In this document: positions 56,735 through 64,000 of the stretch, piece after piece
Numbering within the stretch: position 1 is the stretch's first letter
How the letters are laid out: each line of letters begins with the position of its first letter
NCBI GenBank assembly: GCA_964036045.1
Contig: OZ038393.1
Span: 49,778,429 to 49,842,428 of the forward strand
Origin: Eutreptiella sp. 'Long Island Sound 2002'
Taxonomy: Eukaryota; Euglenozoa; Euglenophyceae; Eutreptiales; Eutreptiaceae
DNA length: 64,000 nucleotides
Reading direction: 5' to 3'
Position numbers and translations under genes: made by a program
Notes under the pieces: model-generated
Told to the model about the DNA's origin: nothing
What the model saw: the letters and a program-made list of their open reading frames with translations, nothing else
Databases searched by the model: none

Positions 56735-59166
56735 TCACGGGTCGTCGTTGTCGGGGAAGGGGTGGTGCGTCCCGTGGTGCGCATGCCACGTCGTCGTGTG
56801 TGGCACCGTCAGGCCGCACGTGTCGCGGTGCCGCAGCTTGGCGGTGCGCAGCGTGATGACGTTGCCCAGGGGGGACTGTAGTTGGATGTGGGCTGCTCTG
56901 GGGCACCCCATGGGGTTGTAGACCCCCACTCCCAGGGCGGCCAGGGCCCGGGGTATGCGGTGGACCCAGTCGCCCCCTGCCAGGGTTGGAAATTCCGTGA
57001 TGGGGTAGTGCACCTCGGGGCATATGCCGTGCGCACCGGCGATTTCGCAGAACATCCTGGTGACCTCGGCGCGCACGGAGGCTGAGCGCTGGTGGACGAG
57101 TGTGCCCACGAGGGCCACCGCTGCCTGCTGGCAAAGCGTTGGCACTCGCGTAAGCCCCAGGATCCGGTCATCCTGCAGGCTGTCCCGCGAGGCGTCGAAG
57201 GCGTATCGCGCCCTGTCTTTCGCGACCTGGACCGTGATGTGGTCCAGGTGGCGCGCGGTGTCGGAGTCATCGGCGATGAAGGGGGCGACGTATTGGGTCA
57301 CTCCCCCCAGGATCGCCAGGGTGACGTCCTGTACCACTTTCGGCGGCGCGAGGGTGTTGAGGCACCAGTGGTGCACCGCCGCCAGGCGCAGGCACTGTTT
57401 GCGCCGGAGGGAGAACTCCCCGTCCGGCTGCAGCTGGAGTTTCAGGTAGGGGACGGAGTCCGCCGCCGGCACCCAGTGCCATGGGTTTTCCAGCTGGGGA
57501 CAGAGGCGCAGTTGCAGGCCCGGCACCCCCTCCGTGGTGGCCATGGCGCATTTGCGGGCGTTGAGCTCCATGCCCATCATCCTCAGGTACTCGGCAACTG
57601 CTTGCACGCCCTGGACGAAGTGCTGCAGCGTGCGGGCCACTACCAGCAGGTCGTCTATGTAGGCCTGGATGAGGCCCCTTTCGACCTCTCCGGGCGGACG
57701 CAGGCGGTGCCCCTGGGCCCTGAGCAGGGGCACCAGGAGGAGCGCGTACAGCAGGGGGCTCTCGGGGTTGCCCTGGCGGACACCGCGCAGCATGTGGACG
57801 GGCTGTGTTAGCCCGTGCGCGGTGACGATGCGCAGCCTGGCGCACGTGTGGGGGAAGAGCAGGAGGTCGATGACCTCCGGCGGCACGCAGACGTGGCGCA
57901 GAATGAAGTGGAGGGCGGCGTGCGGGGCGGTGTCGAAGGCCTTGCGGGCGTCAAAGGAGAAGACGTAGTTGGGCTTTCCCCGCTGGAGCTGCCGCTGCGC
58001 CATGAACAAGGAAGCGCCGGTGTTGGAGCCGGGGAGGGCCATTTGTTGCCAGTCGCTGACCACTCCGTGCCGTGTGAGCACCTCCGTGATGCGCTGGGTG
58101 AGGGGGCCCGTGAGCAGCTTCATGTCCAGCTGGCCCAGGGCTATGGGCCGGTAGTTGTCCAGTATGGCAGAGCCCATTACCTTCGGGCTGAGCCAGATGT
58201 GCGCGTCCCTCCAGTGCATCGGCGGCGGGGCGCCACGGAGGATGGCCCGGTAGGAGTGGAGCAGGAGCCACTGGACGGGTGCTGGGAGGGCCTTGATGAA
58301 GCGGGCCTCCACATGGTTGGTACCTGGGGCCTTCCCATCGGCCTTGTGCAGTGCGGGTTGCAGGTCCTGCATGGAGTACTGCTGGACCTGGGCCCAGGCC
58401 CCCTCAGGGACCCGGGGGACCTGGCGGCCGAGGACCGCCTGGAAGTCGGGGAGGTCCACCGGGCATTTGTCATACAGTTCCCGCCAGAAGGCGCGAACCA
58501 CGAACATCACGTCGCGGGCCTCTGTGAGGAGCGTTTGGGTGTTGGGAACCCGCACGTTCCAGAGGCCCGACAGGTCGGGGGCCTCTACCTCTTTTGCCCC
58601 CCGCACGGCTTTCCGACGCTGGGCGATGTCCTGGGCGTGGCGGCGCCAGAAATCTTTGGTGGCGCGCTTGCGGTCAGCCCTCAGCAGTGCACGCAAGTGG
58701 CGGATGTCCTCTTCGAGGGCGGCTGCTTGCCTCTCTAGCTCCTCCTGTAGCTGGCCCTGCGTGGCCGGGCGGAATCCGGGCGATGCACCTCCCAGCTCCT
58801 CCGTGAGCCGGAGCGCTGCCTCGCATTGAATGCCATGCCATGCCGCGTCCGCCTGGTACGCCGCCGGCGCGCACGCTGCCAGGGTGTCGTAGCGGAGGAT
58901 CGCCGCCTGGAGCCGTTTCCCACTCTCAGGGGGGTCCCCCCCCGCCGGGTCCGTCCACAGCGGGGACGGCTGCCGGCGTCGCACCCTGTGCGCCAGGGCG
59001 TCATGCGCCGCGTGCAGGTGTTCGAACACCTTGTCCACAGCGGCCGCAGGCATGGACTTGTAGGCGTGCTGCTCCGCGGGTTCGAGCCAAGGCTCCAGGG
59101 AGGGCTCGTCCTGCGCGGCGGTGACCGCTGCCCGCAGGCAGCGTTGGACGGGCGCGGCCTCGGCGT
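56735..59166 (-). pseudogene. LINE reverse transcriptase
   Basis: Non-LTR RT: IWLSPKVMGSAILDNYRPIAL (entry motifs), FSFDARKAFDTAPH (first catalytic Asp), RGVRQGNPESPLLYALLL, and AYIDDLLVVA (57650-57661). The open part runs 59053-56735 in the same frame as the endonuclease C-half, with a TAG between. The catalytic residues are intact. It would copy the element RNA at a nicked target. Confidence 0.88.
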
Positions 59167-59167
59167 C

Positions 59168-60000
59168 CTACGGGAGGAGGCGGCCCTCCGTTCGGCTGTA
59201 GGGGGGCGGCACCGCCACGTGCCCTGCTGCGTTGAGGAGGCCTGGCAGGGCCAGGCGGATCGGAAGGGGGTGCAAGCAGATCACCTGGGGGTGTGCCATG
59301 CCGCGGGCCCAGACGCTCTCCCGCAGGGCCCACGGCAGGAGGGGCTCGGTGACCAGGAAGTCGTCCACCCTGTGCCGGGACGGGTGCAGCGTGGGGGTCA
59401 TGTCCTCCACGCCACCTGCCGTGGCTCTCCGGAACCCGCAGGCCTCCCAGCCCGCTCGGAAGTGCTCCGTGGCCGGGTTGGTGGTGGCATCTATGTAGAC
59501 ATTGGTGTTGCCCGCGATGACCACCGGGTGTCTCCCACCGAGTCTGCGCGCCGTGGCATACATTTGTATGTCGGCCCAGAAGGCCGCCCTTCCCACCCAT
59601 GGGGAGCAGCCAGCCTGCGGTCGGTGGACGTTGATGAGGGTGAGGCCTCCCCCGTCCGTGCGGATCTCCAGGGCCGCGGCCTTCCCAGGGACGATTTCCG
59701 TGAAACTGAGCACCCCGTGCTCGGCCACGTACTTGCTGCTGACAGCGGTTAGGAGGCCTCCCCCTCTTGAGGTGGAGGTGGCCCCTTGTCTCCGCCAGCC
59801 GACTGCTGAAGAACGGAGTGTATCCCTTGTCCCGGAGCGCCGCGGCCACGTGCATCTCCTGTGCCCGGGTGGTGATCCCTGTTTCCTTGAGCAAGATGGC
59901 AAAGCCCCCCTCCCGGGGTAGCAAGCCGGTGATGAGGTGCTCCTTGTCGGTACAGGCCGCCGGCCCCCGGCGTCGCCGGAGCGTGTCCCGGAGGGACCAG
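59168..60000 (-). pseudogene. LINE APE-type endonuclease, frameshifted
   Basis: N-half in one frame (GGFAILLKETGIT, with the metal-binding Glu), C-half in another (YVAEHGVLSFTEIVPGK, LTLINVHRP, VVIAGNTNVYID in place of GDFN, RHRVDDFLV). The switch is in a C run near 59760. Endonuclease/exonuclease/phosphatase family; it nicks target DNA. It lies directly before RT as in APE-class LINEs. Confidence 0.78.
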
Positions 60001-60109
60001 TCTGGTGGAACGAGGCCGTTGCGCAGGTTCGATGAGAGGAGCCATAGGGCGTCGTCCGCCGCATCCTCCTGGAGTCAGCTGTCCCGCATCGGCATGGCCA
60101 CTGGGTACG

Positions 60110-61189
60110 CTAGAGCAGCCAGGTCTCCTGGGTGTGCTGGGGCCATGGGGTGTGGGGAGCCCGCTCCCAGGGGGGCCCACAGAGGACCAGGGGAGCCAGT
60201 CCTGAGGGGATGGATCCATGTTGGGGTGCAACGCCAGCCCCCGGGACCGCTCCGGGTGCCTCCTCCCCGCCCTCCATGTGGCCGGCTGCCTGGGGCGGGG
60301 GGCGCCGAGCACACGGGGCATGCCACGGGGACCTTCTTGCCATACCCTGGAGGATGTGGGAGGCCGCCTCCGTGTCCTCCACCGGGGCGGCAGCGTGCAC
60401 CGCGTGCCACGCCAGGTGTTCCAGCATCGCCCCACTTGTGTAGTACTTGTCTGCACATAGGGGGCATTTCGCTGGCTCCGTGGCCCCCCGTGCCGGGAAG
60501 AGCGGCACCGACTTTCGGATGGCGCCCTCCGGCGCCGGGTCAAAGGGCAAGTTGGCCCGCGGAACCGTGTTTGGCGCCAGCGCGCGGCCCGGGGCCGATG
60601 CATCGAGGGCTCGTGTCGCGGGCGCGGGTCCGAGACCCTGGACGGCGTTGCGCTGTGCATCTGCCTGCAGCCACTCTTGCCAGTGCGTGGCGCCGATTTG
60701 GCGGTCGGGCTTGCCCCTCCATTGCAGGTTGTGGAAGCCCTGTAGCCAGTGGTACACTGTGATCCGGACCGCCAGCTGGAGCTCTAGGTGGGTGGGCAGC
60801 GCCGCTGCCGGCCACAGCCCCAGCTTCGCTGCCTTGGCGTTGTCCTTCAGGCGGACTTGGAGCGGGAGGGCGTGGTGTTCGCCCTCCCGCAGCGCCTTGA
60901 CGATGATGCGAGCGCAGTCCGCCACGCGGGTCACGGCCTCGGGCCCTGGCAGGCGCTCGGGGATGCAGGGGGCAATGTGCGCGTCCGCCGGGATGAACAT
61001 GCAACTACCCACTATGGGTTCTGCTTTCCCCGCTGGGCCAGCGCAAGGGTGGCCGCCGGGCGGGCGTGCGTGATTGGCCCCGCGTAGAGATCCGGGACGT
61101 CCGTGGCCCTGATGGCGTCTCCCTGCCATGCGGCCCGTAGATACTCTTCCTGGTCGAGGCTCCAGACCAGTGCAGGGGGGTTGGCCCAC
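60110..61189 (-). pseudogene. LINE N-terminal region with C2H2 zinc finger
   Basis: C-X2-C-X12-H-X3-H finger (CPLCADKYYTSGAMLEHLAWH), 60404-60467. Same frame as the endonuclease C-half, separated by stops. Likely nucleic-acid binding; N-terminal C2H2 fingers are known in some non-LTR elements. The remainder is not recognised. Confidence 0.65.
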
Positions 61190-62275
61190 CCCGGTTCCTG
61201 CCTCCTGCTGAGGCGCTGATGGTGTGTAGCAGGACTGCTAGCGGCCAGGGGTCAGCCGTCATATAGTAGGCCTGGGTGGGCTCCTGCTGCCAGTCGACAT
61301 GGGGCGGGAATGCCTCCTGCCTGGTGGTGCCGTGCCAGACGGTCCAGCGGCCGTCGGCCAGGATGTGCGACCGGTACCCTCCGGCGTGGCCATGCAGGAG
61401 GGCCTGGTAGCCCGCCACCTGCAGCACCAGTGCTTGCCCCGGCTCAGGCCCGGCAGGGGGGGGTGCGCCGCCACCTGCGTCCCTGACGCAGGTGCGCTCG
61501 CGGAGTGTGGCGTGCCACGGGTGGGGCGCGTCGCGCTGCGTTCCTTGTATGCTCCCCGCGATCTGCGCCGGGCCGTGGTGGTGGACAAAGCTCTCCCCGC
61601 CGTCTGCCAATAGCGCCGCCGTGACGACGTACAGCTGCTCCGCCGTGAGGGGTGCCATCGGTGTGTGCGTTGCGGCTGGCTCGCGGGGGCGCGTGTCTCG
61701 GCAGGGGACGTGGGGCAGCAGTTGCGCTGGCCAAGCCGCCACGGGTCCCATGGTGACGGCCGCGACCGTGGACGCCAGCGCCGTGCGGTCCGCCGGCCCC
61801 TACTGCCTAATCCCTGCGGTATCCTGGGCAAGGTGCCTGCAGGCTGCCGTCCAGGCCACCACTCCGCAGTTCGTGCAGTCCGGCTGGGCTCCGTCCGCGT
61901 TGCTGCTTCCTTTTTGCTGTACCGTGGTGGCCGTGTCGAGCGGGGGGCCCTGTTGCAGCGCCTCCGCGCCCTGCTGAGGTGGCAGGGCGGGCGGGGCCGG
62001 CTGCGGGAAGCTCTGCGCGCCCAGCGGCTCCGGGTGCGTGTGGTACGAGTTCTGTCGGCGGTGCTCCGGGGCCGTCCGGGGAAGGAAGAGGAGTTGGTGC
62101 AGGTACCAGTGGCCCTGCGCGTCGGACGGGTTGTGGAGTGTTAACCACTGTTCCACCACGCCTCCCGGGTGTGCGGCCTCGACGCGGCACTGCAACCCCA
62201 GGCGGCCCAGGCGGTTTGACGTGCCCGCAGGCGGGATGTGGGTCTGCAGGTAGAGCACCCGCAGCGGTTCCAGTG
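61005..62275 (-). pseudogene. LINE N-terminal region, unassigned
   Basis: Two blocks in the same frame (62279-61800 and 61751-61005) separated by TAG; shifted relative to the C2H2 block. No domain recognised. Contains CTNCGVVAW, possibly a CxxC finger piece. It could be ORF1 or an N-terminal extension of the main ORF. Confidence 0.45.
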
Positions 62276-62656
62276 CCAAGGTACGGACAAGAGCCCACTG
62301 CCAAAGTCGCAGTGTAGAGAATAGGGGCGTTGGAGAGACGGCATTTTTCCTTGGAGGTTTCTTCGCAGGAAGTCGGTGCCCATGACGATGTCAAAAGCAG
62401 CAGTGTCCAACACCCTGCAGTAGTGTGTCACAGTTTCGTCGCCAAGACAAATAGACACATCGACACCCCCCAAGGAATGGATGGTACGTCCATCCCCTAC
62501 TCTTATGGCCATTGTCTTAGTTTACTTGAAAATTCTTAGCGGGCGCCGGGCCACTATAGAGAGTGTTGCGCCGGTGCCAAGCACTGCAAGAAAAACTTGA
62601 TCCCCGATTTTCACGAGGATCCAGAAAACCAAGTCCACCTCCTCAGAGCCGTCTCC
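62276..62656 (-). pseudogene. Element E protease, active-site mutant, truncated
   Basis: Aligns with A: VLGTGATLSIVA where A has LDTGATISIV, so the catalytic Asp is Gly (codon 62576-62578). A TAA follows near 62525, then DGRTIHSLGG and FDIVMGTDFL. A frameshift near 62285 precedes the junction with the LINE. It cannot be an active protease. Confidence 0.8.
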
Positions 62657-62659
62657 CTA
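62654..62659 (-). promoter_or_regulatory. Candidate readthrough stop (UAG-GGA) between gag and protease, element E
   Basis: The gag frame ends FPAEE-UAG-GGA, homologous to PAEF-UGA-CGG of A/B; the next codons stay in the protease frame. UAG followed by G is the murine-leukaemia-type readthrough context. Confidence 0.5.
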
Positions 62660-64000
62660 CTCCTCAGCAGGGAATTTCACATCATCCCCTGCAGCCAAGA
62701 GAGACTTGGCCATCCAGGACAGTCGACCCTTCTTGGAGTTAGACCCCTCCGGGGAGGCATTATCCCCGTGTAGGCGTTTCTTGGGGTCAGCGGCGGCAGG
62801 AGAGGGAGAAGTAGCGGGCGCTGATGAGCGCCTCTGGGGGTTGGGGGTTCCACCCTTGCCACCCCCCTGGCCTCCTCCTTTACCACCCTTGTCCCCATTC
62901 TGGAGAGTTCTGGTGGCTGTTTACGCTTTGTGGCGTTCAGCCTCTTGCCGTTTGTGTTTGTCACTCTCACGTTTTTTGATGTGACATCCGTCCTCGTAGT
63001 GACGACGTTTGCCACAGTACCCACCGGTGATGGTACACCTGAAATGATCCTGATTGGTCACTGTTTTCCCATCTTTAGTGCGCTGCTGCCTTTTCAGTTG
63101 CAGCACACACACAGACACAACCACTGCGATGGTCGCAGTCAGGGGCATGACAGGGTCCACCCTTGTCATTGATAGGCTTACAGTAGAACAGTGGGGCTGT
63201 ACCGATTTCAGGTTTAACCTCACTCATGGCACGCAGGTTACCCCCCCTTTTACCACCACCCTTGTTGGCGTTAGTGGGGTTTTTAGGCCCTTTTCTTTTG
63301 CCACGTTCAGGGGTAGGGTTGGCACCTCTACCCAGGTGTCTCTTGGGGAATTTTTCCATATGGGAGTCATTCTCGCTCTCAAGGGCGAGTTCGATGATCG
63401 GGTCCGCAAGGTCATCGTACGTATGGGTCCGTCTCTTCCTCTCTGAGGTGGAGCGGCAATCGTCCCACGTACGTGTTGGGATTTTACTCACGAGCCACAG
63501 GGGAGGTTCCGTGGGTCCACAGGGACCCAGGTTCATTCGTGAGAACACATATTCCAGGTCGCACACACATTCAGAGACTGGCGCAGCGAAAGGAAATGCA
63601 AGGAGCATAGGGAGCTCCTCAATCTGTGTGCACACACTGAGGTCTGTTTCATAGACCGGGAAGGTTTTCTCCAATCTTTGGAGAACCTCGGCCCAAGTAG
63701 AACAGGTTTTTACAATCTGCTTCACCTGTTTTTGCAAAAATTTTCTTTCGCATGAGCGTTTCAAAAGAGAACATTTAGTGGCCACCTCCACATGGGATTG
63801 GCCGGTGAGTAAAAGAAACTCGGCGAATTCCTCTGCCCACTCGGGCAGGTTTTTAGCGTCGAACTCCGGCAATTCCAGCTGGATGTTCGCCTGGGCAATT
63901 GGTTTGCCACTCTTCCCACCCCCTGAGGTTGAGTCTGAAGAGGGCGGTGGTCTGCCAGCCAGAGGTTCCAGAGCTGTGAGCCCCCTTTTCTCCATCTCTG
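62657..64000 (-). pseudogene. gag: Element E gag (5' end outside window)
   Basis: Capsid LPEFDAKNLPEWAEEFAEF, KQVKQIVKTC, VYETDLS aligned to A/B. The Cys/His region has CHAPDCDHRSGC then a knuckle GYCGKRRHYEDGC in which the first Cys of the usual pair is Gly. The tail ends in FPAEE, homologous to the PAEF end of A and B. Frameshifts near 63100 and 62950 break the frame. The open frame at the window edge begins before its first Met, so the start is outside. Confidence 0.8.

Larger units (their letters stand above)
55988..62275 (-). mobile_element. LINE, 5' and central portion
   Basis: Minus-strand GC-rich non-LTR retrotransposon: N-terminal region, C2H2 finger, APE-type endonuclease, reverse transcriptase, and the start of the post-RT region, which continues at 29158. 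Total length about 9.9 kb. The 5' boundary near 62275 is where protease sequence of E ends and is approximate. Decay: several frameshifts and stops. Confidence 0.85.
62276..64000 (-). mobile_element. Element E: divergent relative of A/B, gag and protease
   Basis: Minus-strand gag and protease homologous to A/B but clearly diverged (same motif order, many substitutions). The protease is cut off near 62276 by the LINE. gag begins beyond the window's right edge. Coding is inactive. Confidence 0.82.

Noticed and set aside
57815-58738. 307-codon plus frame opposite the LINE RT
   Set aside because: Shadow of RT; no domain.
1-64000. Alternative nuclear genetic code (stop reassigned)
   Set aside because: Trp is encoded by TGG throughout the elements, F1 pol is open with standard code, and many stops in B align with CGA or Trp codons in sisters, consistent with mutation.

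Overview
This 64 kb window is a eukaryotic, non-coding-for-host block made almost entirely of retrotransposons, many inserted into one another. I find no recognisable host gene, rRNA, CRISPR array or canonical tRNA. Element content (Ty3/gypsy LTR retrotransposons with chromodomains, a long APE-type LINE, a very GC-rich tandem-repeat retroelement) and a short TTAGGG-type telomeric tract point to a large, repeat-rich genome of a protist, alga or basal plant-like lineage. The sequence alone does not fix the lineage.

Layout, left to right. (1) 1-~1862: 3' part of a GC-rich element inserted into (2) element A, a minus-strand Ty3-type retrotransposon (LTR 5493-6279, gag, protease; pol cut off by the GC element). 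(3) 6280-8835: a plus-strand fragment resembling the 3' UTR of the A/B family, degenerate ~140-bp repeats, a tRNA-like relic, and unassigned DNA. (4) 8836-18284: element F1, a minus-strand chromovirus whose chromodomain is split by a second GC-rich element (12485-15421) with a 6-7 bp target duplication. (5) 18285-18314: interstitial telomere-like repeat. (6) 18315-25356: element F2, a near-duplicate of F1. (7) 25561-29158 and 55988-~62275: the two halves of one minus-strand LINE (C2H2 finger, APE endonuclease, reverse transcriptase, zf-RVT, long C-terminal extension). (8) 29159-55987: element B, a complete A-family LTR retrotransposon that split the LINE and is flanked by the duplication TGGTG. 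(9) 32442-47923: element D, a chromovirus inserted into the gag of B. (10) ~62276-64000: element E, a divergent relative of A/B on the minus strand, next to the 5' end of the LINE.

The order of events can be read directly: LINE, then B into the LINE, then D into B. Separately A and F1 came first and GC-rich elements later entered both. Gag supplies capsid and nucleocapsid, pol supplies protease, reverse transcriptase/RNase H and integrase, and C-terminal chromodomains would steer integration to marked chromatin. Every copy carries disabling mutations.

The most interesting signal is shared by four LTR elements (A, B, D, E): gag and protease lie in the same reading frame, separated by one stop codon at the homologous position, in contexts known elsewhere to be leaky (UGA-CGG twice, UAG-CGG, UAG-GGA). 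This suggests stop-codon readthrough as their Gag-Pol strategy. Other notable signals are a tRNA-Lys-like, pol-III-box-bearing structure within the AG...CT-ended LTRs, an extra domain between protease and reverse transcriptase, an integrase active-site loss shared by F1 and F2, and the bipartite 418-bp satellite within the GC-rich element.
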